Source of the DNA: Faecalicatena_A orotica
Lineage (GTDB): Bacteria > Bacillota > Clostridia > Lachnospirales > Lachnospiraceae
NCBI RefSeq assembly: GCF_040545875.1
Contig: NZ_JBEPMR010000006.1
Direction: 5' to 3' (one strand)
DNA: 64,000 nucleotides
The notes beneath the pieces are model-generated. The model saw only the letters and a program-made list of their open reading frames with translations. It was not told the origin of the DNA and made no database searches. This document shows, piece by piece, positions 14,622-22,913 of the stretch. The number at the start of each line of letters is the position of its first letter. Position 1 is the first letter of the stretch. The translations under genes were made by a program, and so were the position numbers.

Positions 14622-17315
14622 ATGAGACCGCTGATTATGAAACTGGCCACGAAGATAAGTGTCGAAGCCAAATCGTATACGGGAATCACGGTTCATGATC
14701 CGGAATACAGGATACTGGAACCGGTGGTGACGGACGAGATGGCGGAGGTGGCGCTTGCGGCGAAGGTGCGTAAGAATATGACCGCAGATGAGATTGCCCC
14801 ACGCTGTAAAAAACCGCTGGAGGAGACGAAAAAGCTTTTATGGGATCTGGCCGTGGCAGGTGTGATGCGTGTACACCATGCAGACGGAACGGATTACTAC
14901 ATGCTGCCGATCTGGGTACCGGGGATCATGGAGATGATGGTTGCGAACAAAGAGCAGGCAGAGAAATATCCGGTGATGGCGGAGTGTTTCGAGGAATATA
15001 CCCGCAGACGGACCAAACTGCTCGGACCAAATGTTCCAGTTGGAAAAGGACTGATGCGTGTCATACCCGTCGAGGAGGCAATCAACGGGGACAGCCATGC
15101 CGCGGATTACGAGGAAGTATCGTCCTACATAGAAAAAGCCTGGCGGCTGTGTGTGTCTGACTGTACATGCCGGCGCTCCAGAAGGCTGATGGGCGAGGGC
15201 TGCGGCCATCTGGAGCAGGATATGTGCATCCAGCTGGACGAGGGGGCCGATTATTTTATACGCACCGGTGTAGGGCGTGAAATTACGAAAGAGGAAGCCT
15301 ATGAGATCTTGAAGCGTGCAGAAGAGAACGGGCTGGTGCATGAGATACAGAACCTGGACGGTGAGGGGAAGACGGTGGCCATCTGCAACTGCTGCACCTG
15401 TTCCTGTTTTTCCCTGCGTGTTGGAAAGTATTATATGTCACCGGATTTCAACAGATCTAACTATGTTTCCAAGGTAGATGTGGATAAGTGTACAGCCTGC
15501 GGCCAGTGTGTGGAAAACTGTCAGGTGAATGCACTCCATCTGGGAAGAAAACTGTGTGCGAAGACCCCAATCCCGGAAAAAGAAACCGAGACGCCCCACG
15601 ACCATGTGTGGATGCTGAACAAGAAACGATGGAACCCGGAGTTCCGTTTTAACAGGGATGAGATTGACGAAAATGGAACCGCTCCCTGTAAAACCAATTG
15701 CCCGGCTCATATTGCCGTACAGGGTTATATCAAACTTGCCGCGCAGGGAAAATATATGGAGGCGCTCGAGCTGATCAAGAAAAACAATCCGTTCCCGGCG
15801 GTTTGCGGACATATCTGCAACAGACGCTGTGAAGATGCCTGTTCCCGTGCAGATGTGGATGAACCGGTAGCCATCGATGAGATTAAGAAGTTTATTGCAG
15901 AGCAGGAACTGAAGGCAGAGACACGCTTCATTCCAAAGATGCTGAATCCGCAGGGAGAAAAATACGGGAAAAAGATCGCCGTTATCGGCGGGGGCCCTGC
16001 AGGGATGAGCTGTGCGTATTATCTTCAGATACGCGGATATGATGTCACCGTATTCGAGAAAAATGACCGGCCCGGCGGTATGCTGACAATGGGGATTCCC
16101 ACGTTTCGTCTGGAGAAGGATGTGGTGGATGCAGAGATCGAAGTTCTGCGTGAGATCGGCGTTACATTCCGGACTGGAATTGAGGTCGGCAGGGATGTGA
16201 CCATTAGAGAACTGCGGCAGCAGGGATATGAGGCGTTTTATCTGGCAATCGGCGCCCAGGGCGGCAGAAAACTGGGCGTGGAAGGCGAAGAAGCCCGGGG
16301 CGTGCTGTCAGGCGTTGCATTTCTGAGAAATGTCAGTCAGGATGAAACGACAAAACTGGAAGGCAGGACGGTTGTTGTCGGCGGAGGAAATGTTGCCATT
16401 GATGTGGCGCGTACGGCGGTCCGGGCCGGAAGCAGTGAAGTGGCCCTGTATTGTCTTGAGAGTGCGGACGAAATGCCCGCACAGAAGGAAGAGCAGGAAG
16501 AAGCAAAGGCAGAAGGAATCTCATTAAACTGTGGCTGGGGACCAAAGCGGATACTGACAGAGGATGGAAAAGTGACAGGGATAGAATTCAAGCGCTGCAC
16601 GGCCGTGTTTGATGAAAACCACCGTTTCAGCCCACAGTATGATGAACATGATACAGTTACGATAGAATGTGAGAATATTCTTGTCTCCATCGGACAGTCC
16701 ATCCAGTGGGGGACCATGCTGGACGGAACCCGGGTCAGGCTGAACAGGAATCAGACAGTAATGGCAGATGAGAGGACTTATCAGACAGGAGAGCCGGATA
16801 TCTTTGCCGGAGGTGATGCATACACAGGACCAAAGTTTGCCATTGATGCTATTGCGGCAGGAAAAGAAGCGGCCGAATCTATCCATCGGTACGTACAGCC
16901 GGGACAGAGTCTGACCATCGGGCGTCCGGCGGGCAAATACCATGAATTAGACAAAGAAAATGTGGAATGGGACAGCTTTGACCATGCACGGAGGGAAAGA
17001 CCATGTGCCCCGGACCCGGAACAGGCAAAGCATACGATGAGAGACCTGCGAGGAACATTTACCGAGGAGCAGGTGAAAAAAGAGACAGAGCGCTGCCTTG
17101 GCTGCGGTGCAACCGTGGTAGATCAGAATATCTGCGTAGGATGCGGCATCTGCACGACAAAGTGCAGGTTTGATGCGATTCATCTGGAGCGCAGATATGA
17201 CGGGCACGAAGTTCCGTATGAGAAACTGATTGTCGGACACATGGCACCCACACTTGTAAAGAGAGGGGCAAAGATTGCAGCAAGACAGGCAAAAGAACTG
17301 GTGAAACGCGGGTGA
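14622..17315 (+). CDS. Multi-[4Fe-4S] GltD-like flavin oxidoreductase, 897 aa
   Basis: Domains in order: residues 1-110, winged-helix-like; 177-202, a Cys cluster (C177, C181, C183, C194, C202); 255-262, a CNCCTCSC cluster; 290-312, a ferredoxin-type CTACGQCVENC; 356-410, the Cys-rich N-terminal domain of GltD-type proteins; 452 onward, an FAD Rossmann fold (GGGPAG 456-461) and a later NAD(P)H site (VVGGGNVAIDVA); 825-850, two more clusters (CLGC and CVGCGICTTKC). It should carry electrons from NAD(P)H, or to ferredoxin, through several clusters, probably feeding the activator or the dehydratase-type pair. AAAGGAG precedes the ATG. Flavin-based bifurcation is possible but unproved. Confidence 0.8.
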   Translation: MRPLIMKLATKISVEAKSYTGITVHDPEYRILEPVVTDEMAEVALAAKVRKNMTADEIAPRCKKPLEETKKLLWDLAVAGVMRVHHADGTDYYMLPIWVPGIMEMMVANKEQAEKYPVMAECFEEYTRRRTKLLGPNVPVGKGLMRVIPVEEAINGDSHAADYEEVSSYIEKAWRLCVSDCTCRRSRRLMGEGCGHLEQDMCIQLDEGADYFIRTGVGREITKEEAYEILKRAEENGLVHEIQNLDGEGKTVAICNCCTCSCFSLRVGKYYMSPDFNRSNYVSKVDVDKCTACGQCVENCQVNALHLGRKLCAKTPIPEKETETPHDHVWMLNKKRWNPEFRFNRDEIDENGTAPCKTNCPAHIAVQGYIKLAAQGKYMEALELIKKNNPFPAVCGHICNRRCEDACSRADVDEPVAIDEIKKFIAEQELKAETRFIPKMLNPQGEKYGKKIAVIGGGPAGMSCAYYLQIRGYDVTVFEKNDRPGGMLTMGIPTFRLEKDVVDAEIEVLREIGVTFRTGIEVGRDVTIRELRQQGYEAFYLAIGAQGGRKLGVEGEEARGVLSGVAFLRNVSQDETTKLEGRTVVVGGGNVAIDVARTAVRAGSSEVALYCLESADEMPAQKEEQEEAKAEGISLNCGWGPKRILTEDGKVTGIEFKRCTAVFDENHRFSPQYDEHDTVTIECENILVSIGQSIQWGTMLDGTRVRLNRNQTVMADERTYQTGEPDIFAGGDAYTGPKFAIDAIAAGKEAAESIHRYVQPGQSLTIGRPAGKYHELDKENVEWDSFDHARRERPCAPDPEQAKHTMRDLRGTFTEEQVKKETERCLGCGATVVDQNICVGCGICTTKCRFDAIHLERRYDGHEVPYEKLIVGHMAPTLVKRGAKIAARQAKELVKRG

Positions 17316-17321
17316 TTAATC

Positions 17322-17675
17322 ATGCATGAACTTGGAATTGTACTTAGTATTGCAGATAAAGTGATGGAGGTTGCACGGGCAAACCAGCTGACAGAGATCA
17401 AAGCCATCACCATGCAGATCGGGGAAATCAGTTCTGTGATCCCGGAGTATCTGGAGAAATGTTTTCCGGCGGCAGCAGAGAGAAATCCTCTGTTTGAGAA
17501 TACAGAATTGAAGATCGAAATCCTTCCGGCAAGATACCTGTGCCATGTCTGCGGAGAATCCTTCAGCCTTGGGGAATTTGAGGAGGCGAAAGGATGCCCC
17601 TCCTGTAAAGAAAATCAGTTGCTGGAACTGCTGACCGGGAGGGAGTGTTTCATAAAAAATATCGAAGCATGGTAG
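17322..17675 (+). CDS. HypA-type nickel metallochaperone
   Basis: The 117-residue protein begins MHEL, where His2 is the HypA nickel ligand, and has the zinc site as two CxxC pairs (CHVCG and CPSC) at the usual spacing near residues 74-92. The length is standard (110-120). HypA delivers Ni to NiFe hydrogenase with HypB, but no hydrogenase gene is near; here it ends an operon with a CooC ATPase and an acetyl-CoA-synthase-like protein. The start has only a weak GGGTGA upstream and lies 6 bases past the previous stop. Family assignment is firm, the client is inferred. Confidence 0.9.
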   Translation: MHELGIVLSIADKVMEVARANQLTEIKAITMQIGEISSVIPEYLEKCFPAAAERNPLFENTELKIEILPARYLCHVCGESFSLGEFEEAKGCPSCKENQLLELLTGRECFIKNIEAW

Positions 17676-17692
17676 ATGTCACTAAAAAAATA

Positions 17693-17721
17693 CCGCCTCT
17701 GGAGTTTATATCCAGGGGCGG
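17693..17721. terminator. Bidirectional hairpin terminator
   Basis: CCGCCTCTGG (17693-17702) pairs with CCAGGGGCGG (17712-17721), one G-U pair, 9-nt loop. On the minus strand it is followed by TATTTTTTT, and it contains the stop codon of the TetR gene; on the plus strand it follows the HypA gene, with a weaker T run (CTGTTGTTT). Confidence 0.8.
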
Positions 17722-18275
17722 CTGTTGTTTATATCAACCCATGTATCTCTCAGGTATTCCGGCATTGCCTCATAAAAGATCTCAGCCATGTCCCCGGGCG
17801 TCAATGCATCCATATCGTTAAGCCATTCCTGAAGAATCCCCACACAGCCGTGGCAGTAGTGGCTGATGGAATAGCGGTCGCGGACCGAGAGCTCACTTTT
17901 CCCTGTAGTAGTCAGGTAACAGTTTGCAACGATTCCAAAGGAATAGGAATATAAGAACCCGGAGTGTGCATTCTGGCCCGATGAGCGGAAGGCCCGGCGG
18001 TAATAGCGGGAATCTTCCGAAATCCCCCTGAACATGTGAAACAGGAACTCTTTCCAGCTATGACAGACCCTCTGTCCGATCAGGCGCTCGGCAAGAGCCA
18101 TTGAATTGAAGTTCAATACATCATACTTATCATGAAAATGCCGGTAGAACGTGGATTTGGACACACCGCTCTGCCGGATAATCATTTCTACCGTGATTTT
18201 TTCGAACGGTGTGTGATCCAGCAATTCATTAAAAGCATTGAAAATACGCTGTTTGGTGTATGAGCTGTGATTCAT
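17706..18275 (-). CDS. TetR/AcrR family transcriptional regulator
   Basis: The N-terminal helix-turn-helix is typical (TKQRIFNAFNELLDHTPFEKITVEMIIRQSG read in parts, then VSKSTFYRHFHDKYDVL, residues about 34-50). The C-terminal 120 residues are the TetR_C_7-like dimer/ligand domain. GAGGAGGG lies 5 bases before the ATG. It is divergent from the glycosidase gene at 18472, whose promoter carries a CACTTAA/TTAAGTG dyad, a likely target. The ligand is unknown. Confidence 0.88.
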   Translation of the reverse strand: MNHSSYTKQRIFNAFNELLDHTPFEKITVEMIIRQSGVSKSTFYRHFHDKYDVLNFNSMALAERLIGQRVCHSWKEFLFHMFRGISEDSRYYRRAFRSSGQNAHSGFLYSYSFGIVANCYLTTTGKSELSVRDRYSISHYCHGCVGILQEWLNDMDALTPGDMAEIFYEAMPEYLRDTWVDINNSRPWI

Positions 18276-18383
18276 GGCGGCCCTCCTCTTTCCTGTATCG
18301 GATACATTCTAATTATAAGCGAAACTTTTTGATCTGTAAATAAATGAAGGAAAGATGCGATTAAGTACAAATTCAGTGAAAAG

Positions 18384-18426
18384 CACTTAACTATAAATTG
18401 AGGTTAAGTGAAAAAGACATTATACT
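18384..18426 (+). promoter_or_regulatory. Promoter with operator dyad for glycosidase gene
   Basis: TTGAGG (18398-18403), a 17-base spacer and TATACT (18421-18426) form a good sigma-A promoter. CACTTAA (18384-18390) and TTAAGTG (18404-18410) form an inverted repeat 13 bases apart that flanks the -35 box. Binding there would block polymerase. The divergent TetR protein is the obvious candidate, but this is inference. Confidence 0.6.
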
Positions 18427-18471
18427 ACTTAATAGAGCTTATATTTATAGCAAAAGACGGAGGAAATGTGT

Positions 18472-19986
18472 ATGAAGTGTTATGAAATGTTTGAACTTAA
18501 GTTCAGCGGGCCTGCACCAGAAGGGTCCCGGGCGGAGGCAGATGTTGCCGCTGTTTTTCGGTGCGGTGATGATGAAAAAACGGTAAAAGGGTTCTATGAT
18601 GGTGACGGGATTTATAAAGTGCGTTTCCTGCCACAGCAGACAGGAACTTACAGTTGGAAAGTGGAGGGTGTTGTACAGGCGGAAGGTACAGCGGAATGTA
18701 CGGCATCGGACAAAAGCCACGGTATGGTCCAGGCAGTGGGGACTCATTTTGAGTATGAAGACGGAACGAAGTACCTTCCTTTTGGCACCACCATTTATGC
18801 ACTGGCACACCAGACGGAAGATATCATTACACAGACGCTGGAGTCACTGGAAAAGGCTCCGTTTAACAAAGTAAGGCATTGTATTTTTCCGAAGCATTAT
18901 GACTACAACCACAACGATCCCGAATTTTATCCGTTTGAGAAAGACGCAGAGGGGAATTGGGATGTACACCACCCGTGTCTTGCCTACTGGAAACATTTTG
19001 AGGAAATTGTTACGAGAATGGGAGAGATGGGGATTGAGACAGACCTGATTCTTTTTCACGCATATGACCGGTGGGGCTTTGCCTTCCTGAATATGGAAGA
19101 ATGCAGGGTATATCTTGATTACGTCATGCGCAGGCTTGCGGCTTACCCGTACATATGGTGGAGTATGGCTAACGAGTATGATATTATGTTCAACCATACG
19201 ATAGAGGACTGGTATGAGATAGAACGTATCATCACCGAAGAGGACCCTTACCACCATCTGTTAAGCAACCATAACTGTATGAAGCTTTATGACTTTTCCA
19301 GACCGGCAGTGACACACTGCTGTGTACAGACAATTGCGATGTATAAGGCTGACGAATGGCAGAAGCGCTTCCGGAAACCTGTCGTTTTTGATGAGTGCTG
19401 CTACGAAGGTGATTTACAGCATGAATGGGGCAATATTTCCGGCTTTGAGATGGTGAACCGCTTCTGGTGTGCCTGTGCGAAAGGAGCATATGTAACCCAC
19501 GGCGAGACCTTTATAGACGATCAGGATGTTTTATGGTGGGCGAAAGGCGGAAAGCTGAAAGGAGAAAGTCCAAAGAGGATTGCATTCTTAAAAGATCTGA
19601 TGTATGGCCTTCCTGCTTACGTGACTCCGTGGGATGAGCCGGTCTGGGAGGACTTTGAAAATGCTACAGAAAAAAAGACCGGCAGCATGGAGGATAATCC
19701 ATTTTTCAAACTGATGGGATCTCTGGATGGAGAAAACAGAGAGATTATTCAGATGAAAAATGCGCAGTACAGCGGGTGCTGCGGGGAGGAAGTATTCCTC
19801 AAGTATTATGCGAGACAGTGCGCGAGGGTCTCTTCCATCCACCTGCCAAAGGATAAGAAGTACCGGATCGAGGTGATCGACGTCTGGGATATGACGAGGG
19901 AGACACTAATTGAAGAAGCAAGCGGGACCACACAGCTTCAACTGCCCGGGAAAGAAGGGATTGCAGTTTTAGCGGTCCGGAGATAA
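18472..19986 (+). CDS. DUF5060/DUF4038-type glycoside hydrolase
   Basis: The protein (504 aa) opens with a beta-sandwich DUF5060 domain (residues about 1-85: YEMFELKFSGPA, KGFYDGDGIYKVRFLPQQTGTYSWKV read in parts), followed by a TIM barrel of the DUF4038 (GH140-like) group: YLPFGTTIYALAHQ, WWSMANEYD with the probable acid/base Glu and KPVVFDECCYEGD with the probable nucleophile Glu, and a C-terminal beta domain. No signal peptide, so it acts in the cytoplasm on imported saccharides. The ATG at 18472 is 8 bases past GGAGG. GH140 members cut apiose linkages in rhamnogalacturonan II; the exact activity here is unknown. Confidence 0.75.
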   Translation: MKCYEMFELKFSGPAPEGSRAEADVAAVFRCGDDEKTVKGFYDGDGIYKVRFLPQQTGTYSWKVEGVVQAEGTAECTASDKSHGMVQAVGTHFEYEDGTKYLPFGTTIYALAHQTEDIITQTLESLEKAPFNKVRHCIFPKHYDYNHNDPEFYPFEKDAEGNWDVHHPCLAYWKHFEEIVTRMGEMGIETDLILFHAYDRWGFAFLNMEECRVYLDYVMRRLAAYPYIWWSMANEYDIMFNHTIEDWYEIERIITEEDPYHHLLSNHNCMKLYDFSRPAVTHCCVQTIAMYKADEWQKRFRKPVVFDECCYEGDLQHEWGNISGFEMVNRFWCACAKGAYVTHGETFIDDQDVLWWAKGGKLKGESPKRIAFLKDLMYGLPAYVTPWDEPVWEDFENATEKKTGSMEDNPFFKLMGSLDGENREIIQMKNAQYSGCCGEEVFLKYYARQCARVSSIHLPKDKKYRIEVIDVWDMTRETLIEEASGTTQLQLPGKEGIAVLAVRR

Positions 19987-20066
19987 AAATGTACCAAATC
20001 TCTGGTTGGAAAGAGCGGACAAGAAATGCTATAATGAAGAAACAAAAGTCGATACGAGGTATGCAG

Positions 20067-20783
20067 ATGGAAGAACCAATCTTTAATATAGCTGTTTGTG
20101 ATGATGAACTGCCGGACAGAGATACTATTGCAGATATGACAAAAGAGGTCTGTGATTTAGATCAGATAAATGCGCAAATATCCTGTTTTGGAAATGCGGA
20201 AGAACTTTTAAAAACAATGCAGGAGGGGAAGCAGTACCACATGCTTCTGCTTGATGTTATGATGCCCGGACAGGACGGCATGGAACTTGCCCGTTATCTC
20301 AGGGAGGATAAACGCAAGATTCCCATTGTGTTTATTTCCAGTAACCGGGAGATGGCCCTGCGTGGATATGAAGTGGCTGCTGCCCGTTATCTGGCAAAGC
20401 CTGTCGATAAAGAACGTCTCAGGGAAGCGGTGTCATTTTGCTATGAACAGGGGAGAGATAATGAAGAAATGCTTGTTCCTTTCAATGGCGGAGTGAGGAA
20501 AGTTGCGCCCAAGGAGATATATTACATTGAGATTAAAGGCAGGAAGACCCGGATTACACAGGAAAAAGAGGAATGGGATACGCCTCTTACTATGGAAAAA
20601 CTGGAAATGATGCTTACCGGCCATAAATTCATCCGGTGCCATCAGAGTTTTCTGGTGAACTGCCGCTATGTCAGGATACTTTGCACCTCCCATCTGGAGC
20701 TTATGGATGGAAGATGCATACCTGTCAGCAAACACCGCATAAAAAAAGTGCGGGAGATTTTTTTTCAATACATGGAGCATTAA
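20067..20783 (+). CDS. LytTR-family response regulator
   Basis: It has a receiver domain (about residues 6-125) with the acidic pair in AVCDDE, the phospho-acceptor Asp in LLLDVMMPGQDG and the Lys in LAKPVDKE, then a LytTR DNA-binding domain (about 135-238) with YYIEIKGRKTRI and FIRCHQSFLVNCRYV. The ATG at 20067 (MEEPIFNIAVCDDE) is the natural start, with GAGG upstream. It faces the GHKL kinase gene tail to tail with 5 bases between, so the two make one two-component system although divergent transcripts are used. LytTR regulators bind direct repeats upstream of few targets; none was identified here. Confidence 0.88.
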   Translation: MEEPIFNIAVCDDELPDRDTIADMTKEVCDLDQINAQISCFGNAEELLKTMQEGKQYHMLLLDVMMPGQDGMELARYLREDKRKIPIVFISSNREMALRGYEVAAARYLAKPVDKERLREAVSFCYEQGRDNEEMLVPFNGGVRKVAPKEIYYIEIKGRKTRITQEKEEWDTPLTMEKLEMMLTGHKFIRCHQSFLVNCRYVRILCTSHLELMDGRCIPVSKHRIKKVREIFFQYMEH

Positions 20784-20788
20784 GTGTA

Positions 20789-22711
20789 TTAGGCCAGAGG
20801 GATGACTATAGAAACTTTATAGTGATTTTCATCCTGTTCCACGGACACCATTTCACCCCAGCGTTCCATAATCTGTTGTATAATTTTCAATCCATACCCA
20901 TGTGCGTGCATGGGTATTTTTTTATAATCTGCTGTTTTTGCACACAGAGAGTTTTCGCAGGAAAATACAAAATGCTGATCTTTCCTGTGGAAATCCAGCT
21001 TGATATATGGATTTGTAATACCCGGTACTGATGCGGCGCTGATGGCATTGTCAAGGATGTTCATCATAAGGCAGCATAGTTCCGTATCTGTAAGGGGAAG
21101 TTTTTCCGGTGCATCGGAACGTACAATTTCTACGGAAATGTCTTTGCCGGCAGCGGTACTGAGTTTTCCGTTAATGATAATATCCAGCACGGGGTTTCCG
21201 CTCGCCACTACGGGACGCACATTCTGTACCTGTTCAACCAATTCATCCAGATAATCGTTTATTCTTTCCGGCGTTTCCTCTGCCATTGAGCGGAGCATTT
21301 CATAGTGTCTGGACATATCATGCCGGAGCATCATCATTTCTTCAGACTGGCGGCGCAGGTTTTCATAGCTTTCCAGCGCGAGTTCATTTCTGGCGGAAAG
21401 AATAGCCGTTTCTGACCTTCGGACCGTTTCCTTCTCCAGAATTTCTGTAATCATGGCAAAAATACTGCAGATCAGGCATAGATACCAGACCAATTTTAAA
21501 GAAAAAATGGGTTCCAGCCGGGAAAAATCTCCTGCAAGCCGTGATAATACCTTATTAATATAATCAGGCTGAACCGGAATACTGATTAGTATAAAAACTA
21601 TGTATCCGGAAATAACCGCCAGGGCAGCATGGGAAAATCGCCGGAAAAATGTATTGCCCCTGTGCCAGAGGAAAAAGGAACAAATAAGCAGTACCGTCAT
21701 AGCCAGCAGACCAGAAGTTTGTGGGAAAAGCACAAAGAACAGATAAGTGTCTCCATAGGGCAGAACCCTTCCGGTTTGGACAATGGCGCTGAAAATGGCA
21801 CTCGCCCACTGAAAAGCGGTTATAATGACAAACAATGGACGCAGACGTCCTGCATAGAATGTAAGAAAAGCAAGCAGGGCACCTATGGCCAGATAGAAGG
21901 ACAGCCTTGACAGGTCGATGGGGACTTCCCCCAGATATTGAATGACAAAATCTGCCTGTATCAGTACGCTGCACATAAGGAAAAATATAGTAAGTGTAAG
22001 GACCGGCAGTGAGGGCAGGAAGGTTCCCAGAGAAGCATACCATACAAATGCGGCCAGCAGAAACAACTCCAGAGCGAACAGGAGCACGGCAGGAATCATG
22101 GTTTTTGCGGAAGAAGCAATCAGTCCGCTTTCATAAGAATATCCGCAGTATAAAGTAACATCACAGGGATAAACGGTTTTGCTATCTGCCTGTTTTTCGG
22201 ATAAAGAGCTGCTCGACTGCGCAATGGTAAGTGTGCGTCCAACATAATCCAGAGGCAGTGACACAGTTACCGGTTCCGCCCGGTCATACTCCAGCATAGG
22301 CAGCTTAAGGCAGCCAATCCGGTTATCCAGCTCCGGGCAGTCTGTATAAACAAGAGTATCATCCAGAAAGACACTGATGGTCCGGTTGACGACGCCAATC
22401 TGGAGGGTAGGGCTATCGAGATCTTCTGTCAGTTCACGGGAAAAATAAAACGTCTGTCCGCCATAATCAAGTCCTGTATAACCTCCGATACCATCGGACG
22501 TTAATTCTTTCCGATCCTCTCCGTTTTGGATATAAACGGTCCAGTCCTTCGCACCTTCTGATATTCCATCCTGTCCGTCTTCCGTAAAAAAGGAAAAGTC
22601 ATAAGATACATCTTCCATTGGCCAAGTATAATAAAAGACCGCCAGTACAGACGGGACACATAAAACTAAAGATAAAAACAATGCAATGATTAATTTTTGT
22701 AATTGCTTCAT
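20789..22711 (-). CDS. GHKL sensor histidine kinase with extracellular sensor
   Basis: About 640 residues. An N-terminal membrane anchor (MKQLQKLIIALFLSLVLCV), an extracellular region of about 170 residues rich in beta strands like 7TMR-DISM extracellular domains, then about seven membrane helices (residues 195-400), a dimerisation helix with the phospho-acceptor His in LRHDMSRHYEML, and an HATPase domain (LCCLMMNILDNAISAA with the N box, HGYGLKIIQQIM with the G box). This is the HPK10-like class that pairs with LytTR regulators. The ATG at 22711 has AGGGAGGG 7 bases upstream, preferred over the one at 22729. Ligand unknown, perhaps a saccharide. Confidence 0.88.
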   Translation of the reverse strand: MKQLQKLIIALFLSLVLCVPSVLAVFYYTWPMEDVSYDFSFFTEDGQDGISEGAKDWTVYIQNGEDRKELTSDGIGGYTGLDYGGQTFYFSRELTEDLDSPTLQIGVVNRTISVFLDDTLVYTDCPELDNRIGCLKLPMLEYDRAEPVTVSLPLDYVGRTLTIAQSSSSLSEKQADSKTVYPCDVTLYCGYSYESGLIASSAKTMIPAVLLFALELFLLAAFVWYASLGTFLPSLPVLTLTIFFLMCSVLIQADFVIQYLGEVPIDLSRLSFYLAIGALLAFLTFYAGRLRPLFVIITAFQWASAIFSAIVQTGRVLPYGDTYLFFVLFPQTSGLLAMTVLLICSFFLWHRGNTFFRRFSHAALAVISGYIVFILISIPVQPDYINKVLSRLAGDFSRLEPIFSLKLVWYLCLICSIFAMITEILEKETVRRSETAILSARNELALESYENLRRQSEEMMMLRHDMSRHYEMLRSMAEETPERINDYLDELVEQVQNVRPVVASGNPVLDIIINGKLSTAAGKDISVEIVRSDAPEKLPLTDTELCCLMMNILDNAISAASVPGITNPYIKLDFHRKDQHFVFSCENSLCAKTADYKKIPMHAHGYGLKIIQQIMERWGEMVSVEQDENHYKVSIVIPLA

Positions 22712-22913
22712 CTGAAAGCCCTCCCTCATATCATGCTGGATTTAGTGTAACAGGATTTTTTAAAGAATGTCAATGGAGGTGAAAAGAATTGACTGACCAG
22801 TTTTGTCATTTTTTCGCCCTGCTTTGCAGATCCGGTGGAAAGTGACTTCTGATTGCATTAAAATTATAAAATATGCAAAGAAATATTGACATGCAGATAG
22901 ATAGGAGAGGTGC

